60,703 bases of DNA from Gammaproteobacteria bacterium (GCA_009937615.1 JAACFB010000016.1:1-60703), one strand, 5' to 3'; numbered from the stretch's first letter, positions 8,303 through 18,410 are shown. Program-made: numbers and translations. Notes: generated by a model from the sequence alone, not told the origin.

Positions 8303-9040
8303 ATGTCAACCGGGCAGACAGTGAGTTCGAATTTTGACGACGACTATATCGGGCGCAGCAAACGGCTCCGGGAGGACTATCTGGGCCCTGAGCGCGTGAT
8401 GCGGGAACTGGGTATAGAGCAGACCATAGTCGTGTTTGGCGGAACCCGGGTACCGGATAGCCGGGAAGCAAGGCGCCTCGGCAAGCCTGACTATTATGGA
8501 ATCGCACGCGAGTTTGGCGCCATCGTCGGACGTTCCGGAACGGGGCCGACGGATTGCCGGCTGACCCTTATGACCGGCGCGGGCCCGGGAATCATGGAGG
8601 CGGCAAATCGAGGCGCAGCCGATGTTGGCGCGAAGAGCATCGGGCTAAATATAACGCTCCCGGCCGCGCAGCATCCGAATCGTTACGTTTCACCCGAACT
8701 GCTTTTCGAGTTTCGCTATTTCGCCATTCGCAAGCTCCATTTCATGTTACGCGCCAAAGCGCTGGTCGCATTCCCGGGTGGCTATGGCACGGTTGATGAG
8801 CTGTTCGAGACGCTTAATCTCACTCAAAACCGAAAAGTTGAGCCGCTACCGGTGATCCTCGTCAGCGAGAAGTTTTGGCGGGGATTTTTTCGTCCTGAAT
8901 TTCTACTCGAACAAGGCACGATCGACCGCGAAGACCTGGACTTATTCTCTTTCGCAGAGACGGCGGACCAGGCCTGGAGCCGTATCACCGAGTTTCACCG
9001 ACAGCACGGATCGCCGTTGCTTTGCGATTCGGCGACCTGA
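8303..9040 (+). CDS. LOG family protein (nucleoside 5'-monophosphate phosphoribohydrolase-like)
   Basis: A 245-residue Rossmann-like protein with FGGTRVPDSREARRLG, the MTGAGPGIMEAANRGA block and PGGYGTVDELFETLNLTQ. The last is the PGGxGTxxE signature of LOG/TIGR00730 proteins, long annotated as lysine decarboxylases but shown in several cases to split nucleoside monophosphates into base and ribose phosphate. A TTG at 8291 overlaps the previous stop, but GAGG at 8286-8289 is too close to it, so I chose the ATG at 8303. Seven bases separate it from the ATPase gene. Confidence 0.88.
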   Translation: MSTGQTVSSNFDDDYIGRSKRLREDYLGPERVMRELGIEQTIVVFGGTRVPDSREARRLGKPDYYGIAREFGAIVGRSGTGPTDCRLTLMTGAGPGIMEAANRGAADVGAKSIGLNITLPAAQHPNRYVSPELLFEFRYFAIRKLHFMLRAKALVAFPGGYGTVDELFETLNLTQNRKVEPLPVILVSEKFWRGFFRPEFLLEQGTIDREDLDLFSFAETADQAWSRITEFHRQHGSPLLCDSAT

Positions 9041-9046
9041 GAAACT

Positions 9047-11773
9047 GTGCCCACGAGAGAGGATCTGGGATTCGAGGTCTGGGGCCGCAGCCCGGAATCT
9101 GTGCTGGAGTTACTTTCGGTCGATCCGGCGCAAGGACTCTCGCGGAACGAGGTGTTCGAGCGTCGCCGCGAATGGGGCCGCAATGAGCTTCAGGTTAGAA
9201 AGCAGCGCAGCTTAGCCTCGATATTTGTCGATCAGTTCCGCAGCGTGGTTGTTCTGCTGCTGATGCTTGCCGCGTCTCTGGCGCTCTTGTTTTCGGATTT
9301 TGCCGAAGCCGTTGCGATTTTCGCGGTACTCTTTATTAACGGCGGCATCGGATTCCTGACAGAGTGGCGAGCTACTCGGTCAATGGAGGCTTTGCGTCAA
9401 TTGACACGCATTGACTGCGTCATGCTTCGAGACGGATCAGTCAAGCAGGCGCCGGCCGAGGAGCTCGTTCCCGGGGATATCGTATTGCTTGAGGCGGGTC
9501 ACCTGGTGCCTGCGGACCTGCGTCTTCTCGACGTGTCCAAGTTAACCGCCGATGAGTCGACGCTTACCGGCGAGTCATTGCCCGCACACAAAAGCACGGC
9601 GGAACTGGCAGCCGATACCCCAATGCTGGATCGCCAGAACATGGCCTATAAGGGTACAGCCATTACCCGCGGCTCCGGACGCGGGGTTGTGACCGGCACC
9701 GGCCTGAATACGGAATTCGGCAAGATTTTCAAGCAGGTCAGCGAAGCACATACGCACCGAACCCCTTTGGAGAAAAGGCTTGATGCACTTGGCGAGCGCC
9801 TCGCCTGGGCGGTGATCGTGATCGCGGCGCTTGTTGCGGCCGCGGGAATCGTCGCCGGGCGCGGCACATTTCTGGCGATCGAGGTAGCGATCGCACTGGC
9901 AGTCGCCGCAATCCCGGAGGGATTGCCCATTGTCGCGACAATCGCGCTGGCTCGCGGTATGTGGCGTATGGCCAGGCGCAATGCCCTGATTACCAAGCTT
10001 TCGGCCGTGGAGACGCTGGGAGCCACCAGCGTAATCCTGACCGACAAGACGGGCACGCTGACCGAGAACAAGATGACGGCGACAACAATTCTGCTTGACA
10101 GCGTTGAAGTATCGGCAGACTCGGCGACATTCTTTGCTGTGCCCGGTTTCAAACCGGACGATCATCCGCCAGGTCATGAGCTGGCCTCGGTGCTGGATGA
10201 GTTACTCTCTGTTGCAGTGCTCTGCAACAACGCATCGCTGCAGGGCTCCGGCAATGGCGAGCGGGAGAGTGTCGGCGATCCGACCGAAATTGCCCTGCTT
10301 GTCGCAGCCTCCGGGCGCGGTCTCCGGCGCGAAAAATTGATTGAACAGATGCCGGAAATTCAGGAGGACGCGTTTGATCCGGCCCGGAAGCGCATGGCGA
10401 CCGTGCACGCAATCAATGGAGAGTTTCTGGTGGCTGTTAAGGGCGCTCCAGAGGTGATTATTGGGCACTGCACAGGCTTGCTCACGGCGGACGGTACCCG
10501 CCAATTCGACGAAGGACTTCGGCGACAGTGGCTGTCGCGAGTCGACAGGCTCGGTTCCAAGGGATTGCGGACCCTGGCGATTGCCAGCAAGCAAACTGCA
10601 AGTGTTGATACCGATCCATACAGTGAGTTGGTACTGATTGGCGTGGTCGGTCTCGAGGATCCGGCACGAGCAGGCGTCAAAGACGCCTTGCGGCGGTGCA
10701 GCGATGCTGGAGTTTCGGTGGTCATGGTTACCGGTGATCATGCGGCCACGGCGCAGACAATTGCCACCGCAATCGGAGTCGTTGACGAAACCGCCGAGCC
10801 CGGTCAGTTCATCGATGGTCAGGAGTTTGACGAACTGCTCGTCGCTGAGCGGACACGCGAACTTATGACGGCGAAAGTTTTTTCACGGGTTGCGCCGGAG
10901 CAAAAGCTCAGGCTTATCGAGCTATACCAGCATCATGGTCATGTGGTTGCTATGACCGGTGACGGCGTCAATGACGCACCCGCCCTGAAACAAGCGGACA
11001 TCGGCGTTGCGATGGGAATCCGCGGTACTGCCGTGGCGAAAGAAGCAGCCGAAATGGTCCTGCAGGACGACGACTTCGGCACTATCGTGTCGGCCGTGGC
11101 TTATGGCCGGCTTATTTTCGAGAATATTCGCAAGTTTGTTGTGTACCTGTTGTCGTGCAATATCAGCGAGGTGCTCGTCGTAAGCCTCGCAACCATTGCG
11201 GGCGCTCCGTTGCCCCTGTTACCACTGCAGATTCTGTTTCTTAATCTCGTCACAGATGTGTTTCCGGCGCTTGCCCTGGGCGTTGGCTCCGGTTCACGTT
11301 CATTGATGAGAGACAGGCCAAGGCCTGCGAACGAGCCGATTTTGACTCGTCGGCACTGGCTTCACATCATTCTGCACGGCTCCGTTATGGCGCTGACTGT
11401 GCTGGCAGCAATGTTTATCGTCGTTTTCTACATGAATTTCGATCGCCAGCGTGTTGTGACGACGGTTTTTTGCACCCTGGCGTTTTCGCAGATGTGGCAT
11501 GTATTTAATATGCGCAGCAATATCCGACATGTCTTCAGTAATGAAATCACCCGTAATATCTGGATCTGGGTCGCGCTTGCTGTTTGTCTCGGCCTCGTTC
11601 TCGCGGCAGTCTACACACCGATACTCAGGGATGTGCTGGTTCTCACGCACCCTGGCCTGAGCGGCTGGGTTGTTATCATCCTTTCGAGTGTTGTCCCGCT
11701 GCTGACTGCGCCGGTCATACGCTCGATCGGCGTCTCTCGCCATGCGAAAGCAGGCAGGCTCGCAAGCAGTTGA
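9047..11773 (+). CDS. P-type ATPase, P2 class (probable Ca2+ or related cation pump)
   Basis: A 908-residue inner-membrane pump starting at GTG. The phosphorylation site DKTGTLT is at about residue 333, TGES in the actuator domain is present, and the hinge TGDGVNDAP is at about residue 638. Helix M4 has PEGLP and helix M6 has [13 protein letters not shown]. Both resemble the calcium-binding helices of SERCA-type pumps rather than CPx heavy-metal pumps, and no N-terminal metal-binding domain is seen. It is the last gene of the operon that also has the Na+/Ca2+ exchanger, which supports a calcium role. Mn2+ or Na+ transport cannot be excluded. Confidence 0.92.
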   Translation: MPTREDLGFEVWGRSPESVLELLSVDPAQGLSRNEVFERRREWGRNELQVRKQRSLASIFVDQFRSVVVLLLMLAASLALLFSDFAEAVAIFAVLFINGGIGFLTEWRATRSMEALRQLTRIDCVMLRDGSVKQAPAEELVPGDIVLLEAGHLVPADLRLLDVSKLTADESTLTGESLPAHKSTAELAADTPMLDRQNMAYKGTAITRGSGRGVVTGTGLNTEFGKIFKQVSEAHTHRTPLEKRLDALGERLAWAVIVIAALVAAAGIVAGRGTFLAIEVAIALAVAAIPEGLPIVATIALARGMWRMARRNALITKLSAVETLGATSVILTDKTGTLTENKMTATTILLDSVEVSADSATFFAVPGFKPDDHPPGHELASVLDELLSVAVLCNNASLQGSGNGERESVGDPTEIALLVAASGRGLRREKLIEQMPEIQEDAFDPARKRMATVHAINGEFLVAVKGAPEVIIGHCTGLLTADGTRQFDEGLRRQWLSRVDRLGSKGLRTLAIASKQTASVDTDPYSELVLIGVVGLEDPARAGVKDALRRCSDAGVSVVMVTGDHAATAQTIATAIGVVDETAEPGQFIDGQEFDELLVAERTRELMTAKVFSRVAPEQKLRLIELYQHHGHVVAMTGDGVNDAPALKQADIGVAMGIRGTAVAKEAAEMVLQDDDFGTIVSAVAYGRLIFENIRKFVVYLLSCNISEVLVVSLATIAGAPLPLLPLQILFLNLVTDVFPALALGVGSGSRSLMRDRPRPANEPILTRRHWLHIILHGSVMALTVLAAMFIVVFYMNFDRQRVVTTVFCTLAFSQMWHVFNMRSNIRHVFSNEITRNIWIWVALAVCLGLVLAAVYTPILRDVLVLTHPGLSGWVVIILSSVVPLLTAPVIRSIGVSRHAKAGRLASS

Positions 11774-11945
11774 GGCGTGAGGCAACGCGTCGTCGATGGG
11801 CGCGGATTATGGATCCTCGGATCCTGAACATCGCCCGGTGCTATCTCAATGGCGTGATACGTCGAAGTTGGTGTCTCCGCCGATTCACGCAACTGAGGAT
11901 AATGCCTTTACGCCATAGCAAGCCGGTTGAAACGAGTGGGTTGTC

Positions 11946-12041
11946 ATGTCCGAGCTGAAGACGTCTAAGGTTATGCTCAAAGCGGGACTCGGCTCGATCG
12001 CGGAATGGCTCTGCAGTTGGGGTGACCGAAAGTTGCCTTAA
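11946..12041 (+). CDS. Possible 31-residue small protein
   Basis: An ATG frame of 32 codons including stop. It encodes a Lys-containing N-terminus (MSELKTSK) followed by a semi-hydrophobic stretch (VMLKAGLGSIAEWLCSWG). Only a weak GTGGG-like ribosome binding site precedes it. There is no family match that I know of. It could equally be a random frame in a non-coding gap. Confidence 0.2.
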   Translation: MSELKTSKVMLKAGLGSIAEWLCSWGDRKLP

Positions 12042-12193
12042 TTTTTCATCAGCGGGCCTTAACGTGTAGCATTTGAGTTGGTTTCCTTACTGGCCGTAAT
12101 CATTGCAGCGATACCCGCCATTGGGCAGGGGTTTGCCGCATGCGTCGCAGCCATGCGCATCTTGTGGCTAAAAGAAAACCATTAAAAATTAGA

Positions 12194-12212
12194 TAGATAA
12201 ACAACTTATCTA
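12194..12212. promoter_or_regulatory. TAGATAA/TTATCTA inverted repeat in the AT-rich AsmA leader
   Basis: A perfect 7-bp inverted repeat with a five-base centre lies 18 bases before the ATG of the AsmA-like gene, in a stretch (about 12165-12230) far richer in A+T than its surroundings. It may be an operator, a promoter with its -10 in the repeat, or part of an unstructured leader. Confidence 0.4.
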
Positions 12213-12230
12213 GAAATTAGTTTAAAAATT

Positions 12231-15200
12231 ATGCGAAAACCTGCTCGTATCGCGCTATGGACGCTGGCTACAGTGACCGGTTTGCTGTTCGCCTTATTGC
12301 TCTACCTTCGTAGCGCCGATCTCAGTATCTACGAGGATCAGATTGCGGATTTCCTGTCCGAAAGGATAGGTCATCGCCTGGATGTCGACGGATTTTTCGA
12401 ATTCGGGTTAGGTCGGTATTCGAGACTGACTGCCGAGAGCATCACTCTTGTTAATCCGGAGTGGCCCACCCAATCTCAGATACTCGCGATCGGCCATCTG
12501 TCGGTGACATTCGACACCTGGTCGCTGCTGTTCGGTCCTCTCATTATCGATGAGCTTGTACTGCGAGATGTTGCGGTGTTCCTGGAGCGTGACATTGGAC
12601 TGGGCGCGAACTGGGTCTCGGCAAGTGCACCGCCGGCATTGGATGTGACTGAAGATACTGTTCTGAAAATTCCGGTCGTTCGCGACGTCGATGTCTCAGC
12701 TGTCAGGCTTGTTTATCTTGATCCCGCACGACCGCGGCCCCTGGAAATTTTGATCGATAGCCTCGTCGTTGATTTGAGCGCGGCCGACATGCTTGATCAC
12801 GACTTGAAGGGCAGTGTAAATGGCCTGCCGCTCAGAGTTGAAGGTGAGCTGGGACCGCGACTGAACCTGCTCGACGGGCAGAACATCACCACAAATATCG
12901 AACTCGAGCTGGGTGATGTTCAGCTGAACCTGGACGGATCGGTGGAAGATCTGCAGAAATTGCTGGGTATAGAGGCGAAATTGCGGCTGGCCGGGCCATC
13001 GGTCGGGCGGTTGGCTGAGCGATTTGGGTTGCCGCCGTTTGCCGACGGCGCGTTTCGGCTCGACGGCCTGCTGCAGCACTCCGACAGCGGTAACCAGCTG
13101 GAGCTCGAGGGGAACTTGGGCGAGATTCGGATACTTGCGCGGGGCTTCATCGACAAGTTTCTGCAGCCAAACAAGATGGCGCTGGACTTCGATACGGCAG
13201 GGCCCGATGCGAAGTATATTGCCGAGGTATTCGGAATCGTCGGCGTTCCGGCGGAGGCATTCAAGGTCTTCGGAAGATTCGAGCGCGATAACGGGCGATA
13301 CGTGTTGCGGGATACCCATGCGGAAATGGGTGCAAATGCCTTGGTGGTCGAAGGATGGCTCGATACGAATGCTGGGGCCCTCGATGGCGAGCTGACGATC
13401 GACGCCGGGGGGCCGGATTTTTCTGTGGCCGGCCCGTTTCTCGACCTGGAAGGCCTGCCGGCTGAGGCATTTGCTATCGATGGTTTCGTCAGCAAGTCTG
13501 GCAGTGACTGGCGTTTCAGCGATGTCGAGGCGGTCATCGGTGAAAATCAGCTGCAGGTGAGCGGGGCGATTGGCGAAGCTGCCGACACTGAGATCGTCTT
13601 TCTTATGCGCGGTCCCGATATATCGATATTGCAGAACATGACAGCGCTGAAAGATCTGCCGGCGAAGCCGTTCGAGGTATCGGCGCAACTCAAACCTGAC
13701 GCTGCCGGAATTCGAATTCAGGACGGTCGCGCCCGTGTTGGCGACAACCTGGTTGATATCGATGGCGTCGTCGCAACGAAATCCGGGTTTATTGGCACGC
13801 GCCTCGCTATTCGAGGAAGTGGATCGGAGTTAAAAAATGTTGCGTTACTTGCCGGGGTGCCGTACCTGCCTCCGGGTCCGTTTGAGTTCAGAGGCAATAT
13901 CGGTTTAGAGCAGACCGGCGTTCTCATTGACGAATTCCGCGCCTCTGTCGGGACGCTGCGGGCGACAGCGAAAGGCAGTGTCGGATTAGACAAGAACACC
14001 GAGAAATTTAATCTTGCCATTACTGCTAGCGGTGACGATGTGGCTGATTTCGCGGGTCTCGGGGATCTTGCCGGCCTCGCGTGGTTGCAGCGATTATCCG
14101 GCGAGCCATTCTCGGTAACTGGCGGGATAAATATACGAGATGAGCAGCTGTCTTTTGAGTCGCTTAGAACAACGATTGCCGACCTGGAACTTGATCTGGA
14201 CGGCAAGATTCTGTTGGACGCGCGCGAATCAGATTTATCATTTCGCATAGTCGCGAAGGACACGTCGGTACCTGAGAGGTTGTTGAGTATCGGGCGCCTT
14301 CCACGAGGGCCTCTGTCTGCGGCCGGTGGAGTCGTTGTTCGCGGCGACACATTAGAATTCTCGAACCTCGAGCTGCGTCTGGCCGAAAACGTGGTCGCTG
14401 CGGACGGCACGCTGAGTCTGTCACCGTTGACGAATGACAGCGATCTCACGTTTTCCGCGAAAGGCCCGGACATCAACGAGCTCGTCTCGACGTTCGGTTT
14501 CGAAGGCTTTGCAAGCAAGCCTTTCAGTATCGCGGCGCAGCTTACCGGTACTCCGACCGGCTTTGCTGCCAAGGATTTCATGGCCGAAATTGGTGATAAC
14601 AATCTGGAAGGAGTATTCACCGCGCATCTATCCGGTAAGCCGAGCGTAACAGCGCGACTCTCGTCACATCACCTCGACATCGTCCGGAAGCCCGAGGCTG
14701 CTGAGACGGAGCAGAAGCCAAAAGCAGGACAGCCAGGGGACGATTACGTGTTTTCCGATGAGCCGCTCAAAATGCAGTGGCTCGATGCTTTCAACGCCGA
14801 TCTCGAAATTTCGATTGAAAGACTGGTCTTGAATTGGGGCGATGTCCGTGACTTCAGGGTTGACGTTAAGCTGGTTGATGGTGAACTCGCCGTCGATCCG
14901 GTCTCGTTTCGCGATCTGCGTGGAGGACTTGAGGCCCAGCTGCAATTAAACGCCTTACAGGACGACCGACTGGAATTAATCGGTTCGCTTACGATTAGCG
15001 ACTTACGGCCGGGCGTGCTTCCCGAAGGTGAAACGGACCGATCCCAGCTGCCCGCATTCAACGGTGTATTCGACCTGAGAGGTACAGGCAGATCGTTGCA
15101 CGAAATCATGGCGACATCGAACGGTCGACTGTCGGTCAGGCAAGGGCCGGGGAAGGTCAGGGCCAGGAGCACTTTTCTCTTTGGCGATGTCGTACTGTCC

Positions 15201-15641
15201 ATACTCAGGACAATCAACCCGCTGCAGGGGAAGAGCCAGCACCGACGCATCGATTGCGGTATCTACGAGGTAGATATCCGAGACGGTGTGGCGCACGTCA
15301 AAGATATTGCAGTGCAGTCGGACGTGTTGACCATGGTTGCCTCAGGAAGAGTTCTATTCGCAACAGAAGCCATCGATTTGACAGTTCGGTCGAAGCCCCG
15401 AGAAGGTTTGGGTATCAGCATCGGAGGCCTCGCGAACGCATTTTTCAAGCTCGGTGGTACGTTAAAATCTCCGCAGGTCATGATCGATACTAAGAGTTCC
15501 GCCACGACGACCGGAGCGGCGGTGGCGACCGGGGGGCTTTCGATTTTTGCCAAAGGTCTCTGGGACAGGGTGTCAGGCGCCGCAGACATTTGCGCCAGGC
15601 TGGACAAAAATCCTTCGAGTCAGGCGTCTGAAGAACGCTGA
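12231..15641 (+). CDS. Large AsmA-family protein (TamB/YhdP-like bridge protein)
   Basis: A 1136-residue protein with one N-terminal membrane helix (about residues 7-27) followed by a long periplasmic region of repeated beta-rich segments. The LxxLxxxxxAExxxxIx pattern and RLTAESITLVNP resemble AsmA, and the C-terminal third (QLNALQDDRLELIGSLTISDLRPG, FNGVFDLRGTGRS, TSNGRLSVRQGPG) resembles AsmA_2. Such proteins are thought to span the periplasm and carry phospholipids to, or affect assembly of, the outer membrane. No clear Shine-Dalgarno sequence precedes the ATG. The last 22 bases overlap the convergent TAXI gene. Confidence 0.85.
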   Translation: MRKPARIALWTLATVTGLLFALLLYLRSADLSIYEDQIADFLSERIGHRLDVDGFFEFGLGRYSRLTAESITLVNPEWPTQSQILAIGHLSVTFDTWSLLFGPLIIDELVLRDVAVFLERDIGLGANWVSASAPPALDVTEDTVLKIPVVRDVDVSAVRLVYLDPARPRPLEILIDSLVVDLSAADMLDHDLKGSVNGLPLRVEGELGPRLNLLDGQNITTNIELELGDVQLNLDGSVEDLQKLLGIEAKLRLAGPSVGRLAERFGLPPFADGAFRLDGLLQHSDSGNQLELEGNLGEIRILARGFIDKFLQPNKMALDFDTAGPDAKYIAEVFGIVGVPAEAFKVFGRFERDNGRYVLRDTHAEMGANALVVEGWLDTNAGALDGELTIDAGGPDFSVAGPFLDLEGLPAEAFAIDGFVSKSGSDWRFSDVEAVIGENQLQVSGAIGEAADTEIVFLMRGPDISILQNMTALKDLPAKPFEVSAQLKPDAAGIRIQDGRARVGDNLVDIDGVVATKSGFIGTRLAIRGSGSELKNVALLAGVPYLPPGPFEFRGNIGLEQTGVLIDEFRASVGTLRATAKGSVGLDKNTEKFNLAITASGDDVADFAGLGDLAGLAWLQRLSGEPFSVTGGINIRDEQLSFESLRTTIADLELDLDGKILLDARESDLSFRIVAKDTSVPERLLSIGRLPRGPLSAAGGVVVRGDTLEFSNLELRLAENVVAADGTLSLSPLTNDSDLTFSAKGPDINELVSTFGFEGFASKPFSIAAQLTGTPTGFAAKDFMAEIGDNNLEGVFTAHLSGKPSVTARLSSHHLDIVRKPEAAETEQKPKAGQPGDDYVFSDEPLKMQWLDAFNADLEISIERLVLNWGDVRDFRVDVKLVDGELAVDPVSFRDLRGGLEAQLQLNALQDDRLELIGSLTISDLRPGVLPEGETDRSQLPAFNGVFDLRGTGRSLHEIMATSNGRLSVRQGPGKVRARSTFLFGDVVLSILRTINPLQGKSQHRRIDCGIYEVDIRDGVAHVKDIAVQSDVLTMVASGRVLFATEAIDLTVRSKPREGLGISIGGLANAFFKLGGTLKSPQVMIDTKSSATTTGAAVATGGLSIFAKGLWDRVSGAADICARLDKNPSSQASEER

Positions 15642-16864
15642 TAATCAGTATTGCCGTCGAGTTGTCGAATCACGTCGTTTGACAAGGTAATGAAAATGCG
15701 AAAGCTCTCGTCCGCGGCAAGTTTTTCGTCTACGAGCAGGTCAAACGCCTCGTTTTGAAGGTTGCGAACAGCTTGGAGAGCTAATTTTCGGTCTTCAGCG
15801 GGCATCGATCTGGAGACTGACTTGCGTAATTGCAGCGTTTTGGAATAGAAAGTGTCGATGCGATTCTTGCGGCGCATTTTGAATATGCGCACGCCGGCAA
15901 CGGACGCGCTAAACAAGCCAATGAATAAGGTCACGGTGACCTCGGCAACGCCGGAGTAGCGCTCGTATATTGTCGGGGCCGAACGCTGCAGATAGTCCTG
16001 CGTGCCGGTGTGAATCTCGAAATTCGACCGGCTGACGTCGAAGTCTTCAGCAAGTGTCGAGAAAAGGCCAGGGTGTCGCGCAGCCATTGCAGGACGCAGG
16101 CGCAAAATATCGTTGATCAGATCGTAAACGACGGAACCGTCCAAGTCGCTGCGAGCGATGAGCAGCTTGTCGACCGCAACTGTGACGATGGCTTCGGGCG
16201 TCGCATCGCCGTAGGTGCCCTGCGGAATCACGAAAGGTCGGAACTGCGGGTTGAGTAGCAGAGCGGCGTCTACAATGCTGCCGGTGCCGATCTCGGCCGG
16301 AGTGGCTAGCGAGAACAGGCGGAAGTCGGGAAATGCTGCAATTCTTTCAGGCGAGATTGGCGCGAATACGATGATTACATCGGGTTCCGGGCCGGCCTCG
16401 GAGACATACGCGTAGTCATCTGCATCAAGCCCCTGTCGGGCGACGATGCGTTCGAATACCAGTCGCGATGCCGATCCCTCGGGCCCGGCATAGACAGCGG
16501 CGCCTCGCAACAAGGATTCAGCTGAGGTTGCATCCAGGCCGTATCGGTAGGCGATATGCAGCACCGTCGGGTACAGCGGCATTACGGTAGCTACGTCTTC
16601 CCGATAGGGAAGATTGTTGCTGACCAGGGCGAGGTCGGCCGAACCGGAGACTAACATGTCGAGCGCGGCTTCTTCGGCCAAGGAATATTCAGTGAGCGAA
16701 ATGCCGACCGTGTAACCTTCATCCAGCAAATTGCTGAACTCACTAATAATTCCCGAGTCAATCGACTCAGAAGGAGCAACCAGCCTGAGATCGGGGATGT
16801 GACTTTCGCAAGAGGCCAGCATGGCTGCGCTGCTTGCTATGATGATCGGGAGGAAGCGTAACAT
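15620..16864 (-). CDS. TAXI-family solute-binding protein tethered to the membrane
   Basis: A 414-residue protein with an N-terminal lipoprotein-like signal ending MLASC. It has a TAXI-type periplasmic binding domain (LVAPSESIDSGIISEFSNLL, SGSADLALVSNN), then a membrane helix near residues 318-340 and a charged cytosolic tail of about 75 residues. TAXI proteins normally feed TRAP transporters, but no DctM/DctQ-like permease is nearby. The helix plus tail suggests a sensor or scaffold instead of a free binding protein. Its 3' end overlaps the AsmA gene on the other strand. Confidence 0.8.
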   Translation of the reverse strand: MLRFLPIIIASSAAMLASCESHIPDLRLVAPSESIDSGIISEFSNLLDEGYTVGISLTEYSLAEEAALDMLVSGSADLALVSNNLPYREDVATVMPLYPTVLHIAYRYGLDATSAESLLRGAAVYAGPEGSASRLVFERIVARQGLDADDYAYVSEAGPEPDVIIVFAPISPERIAAFPDFRLFSLATPAEIGTGSIVDAALLLNPQFRPFVIPQGTYGDATPEAIVTVAVDKLLIARSDLDGSVVYDLINDILRLRPAMAARHPGLFSTLAEDFDVSRSNFEIHTGTQDYLQRSAPTIYERYSGVAEVTVTLFIGLFSASVAGVRIFKMRRKNRIDTFYSKTLQLRKSVSRSMPAEDRKLALQAVRNLQNEAFDLLVDEKLAADESFRIFITLSNDVIRQLDGNTDYQRSSDA

Positions 16865-16895
16865 CGGTATCCCTGCAGGTTATGCCCTCGCGGGC

Positions 16896-17525
16896 TCATT
16901 TCGCGATGAGTTTATCGCGCTGTAGTTGCCGGACAATCTTCGTGGAGACCTCGTCGATCAGGTGTCCGACACTCTCCTTTGGCGGGCTCGAGACCTCCAG
17001 GGACCAGACTTTCTGCTCATTTTTCACCGCATAAAGGTCAGTGGCCAGCGTGGCTGTGGTGCGGATAGATATCGAGCCCGGCTCGCTCATCTCCTCGTAG
17101 TTGTAACGAAAAAAGTCGACAGGCTTTTTATCCCGCCGAGTCACCTTGGCCGCTGCCGAGTCGGCCTTGACCTCCAGGTCGGCATCAGACGCCATTACCC
17201 GGGTTACCAAAACGGCGTCGAAATTGCTGTCGCTCAAGACTTCACGAACGGATTCGCGACTGATCGGCTTGTTTCCACCGACAGCTTCATAGTACGGCGT
17301 TCCTGAAGCACCGCGTTTCTTAAGCTCTGAGACGACCGTCCGCTCGAACTGTGCCCTGGACGTGTAGTTGTCCGCGATTGCGAGCACGAGGAAATCAGAA
17401 AATGACGAACTGTCGTGACTGGTTCCGGGCGTTTCTCCCATTGGCACAGTTGACGACGCGCATCCACTGCTGAAAATTGACAGCGTGAGCAGCGACAGCA
17501 AACTAATTAGAGTTGTTAACCTCAC
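16896..17525 (-). CDS. Unknown lipoprotein, possibly CsgG/LpoB-like
   Basis: A 209-residue protein with a signal peptide and lipobox (FSSGC). The mature part runs FLVLAIADNYTSRAQFERTVVSELKKRG and later SISIRTTATLATDLYAVKNEQKVWSLE. This alternating pattern recalls small outer-membrane lipoproteins of the CsgG/LpoB type, but I do not recognise the family. The same frame is open further upstream, but the GTG at 17523-17525 has a strong AGGGAGA ribosome binding site six bases away and puts the signal peptide at the N-terminus. The gene lies 31 bases before the TAXI gene and may be co-transcribed with it. Confidence 0.78.
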   Translation of the reverse strand: MRLTTLISLLSLLTLSIFSSGCASSTVPMGETPGTSHDSSSFSDFLVLAIADNYTSRAQFERTVVSELKKRGASGTPYYEAVGGNKPISRESVREVLSDSNFDAVLVTRVMASDADLEVKADSAAAKVTRRDKKPVDFFRYNYEEMSEPGSISIRTTATLATDLYAVKNEQKVWSLEVSSPPKESVGHLIDEVSTKIVRQLQRDKLIAK

Positions 17526-17810
17526 ATTCGTCTCCCTGAATATGCGAACCGTTACGCTCTTGACGGGCTCTATACGATACACGGTCAAAAAGAATAGGAA
17601 AATCTAATGTTTTCAGGTTCCGGTGCGGACTTTCGCTGATTCATTAGCGCAATAGACCGTACGGCAGCTGAAACCTTGGTATGGATTTGAATTGATCAAA
17701 TAGGCTTTCGAATCAGGCGGAATCTCCGCGGATGGCGCAAGCCCGGACACGTCGGCCAAGAAGTGCTCTGGAGGAGCAGTTTCGTCCGACGAGCTAATGA
17801 AGCCTACAAA

Positions 17811-18410
17811 TTACCGCGACAAGTTCTGGTCTAAAAACCGGCGGAAAAGACTCGCCCAGTGCCGGGCCGCTTCCTCGACGCTGTTCCAGTCAGTTTCTCG
17901 GCCTCGAGTACCCGCAAAGGTCGGTGCTTGAGCGCTATCGGCCGCGCGGGCCAGAGCGGCATTTGATTGTGAATCTTTCATTTCCATGAGGAAGACAAGC
18001 GAGCCGGGTTTGGCGACGTCGCGAATTTCCCTGCGCATTCCGGGTAGATCAGCGCGCGCAGAATTTCGTAGATCGATCAACGAAGCCTGAACGGACATCG
18101 TGCTGGGACCAGGCTCCTCCACGATCCTGTAATCCTGCAGCTCGGCGATGAATGCGTTGCGGAATATCTGCCGAATTCGCTGAACGTCCTCGTCTGTTGA
18201 AGGCGAGTCCTCAGGGAAAAAAATTCCCATTTCCTCGGCCAGTAGCCGATCGTACTTGCTGAAATCGGCATTTGTGGCGATCTTGGCGGATTGAACGGCC
18301 GAATTCTGACTGACGCGAAAGCTCTGCGACTCGACCGTCGTGCATCCGGACAAGCCGATAGAAGATGCTAGAATCGCTGCGACGAAACCGTTCGAATTTA
18401 TAATTCGCAT
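17811..18410 (-). CDS. DUF3313-like lipoprotein
   Basis: A 199-residue protein with signal peptide and lipobox (GLSGC). Residues of the type VFLMEMKDSQSNAALARAADS and EEAARHWASLFRRFLD resemble DUF3313 proteins, a family of outer-membrane or periplasmic lipoproteins of unknown function. It lies 285 bases upstream of the other lipoprotein gene, on the same strand, so a shared transcript is possible but not certain. Confidence 0.78.
   Translation of the reverse strand: MRIINSNGFVAAILASSIGLSGCTTVESQSFRVSQNSAVQSAKIATNADFSKYDRLLAEEMGIFFPEDSPSTDEDVQRIRQIFRNAFIAELQDYRIVEEPGPSTMSVQASLIDLRNSARADLPGMRREIRDVAKPGSLVFLMEMKDSQSNAALARAADSAQAPTFAGTRGRETDWNSVEEAARHWASLFRRFLDQNLSR

Larger units (their letters stand above)
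11774..12230. other. 457-bp intergenic region between the ATPase and AsmA genes
   Basis: No long frame with convincing coding character is present. The stretch holds a possible small open frame (11946-12041) and a very A+T-rich last 65 bases with an inverted repeat (12194-12212). Near 11814 two GGATCC sites sit two bases apart, but no terminator-like hairpin with a T-run is seen after the ATPase gene. Confidence 0.6.

Noticed and set aside
11813..11827. GGATCC twice with a two-base spacer after the P-type ATPase.
   Set aside because: Each copy is a palindromic restriction-type word; no T-run or long stem supports a terminator.
12696..13688. A 330-codon minus-strand frame within the AsmA-like gene.
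   Set aside because: Antisense shadow of a coding region with normal codon use on the plus strand.
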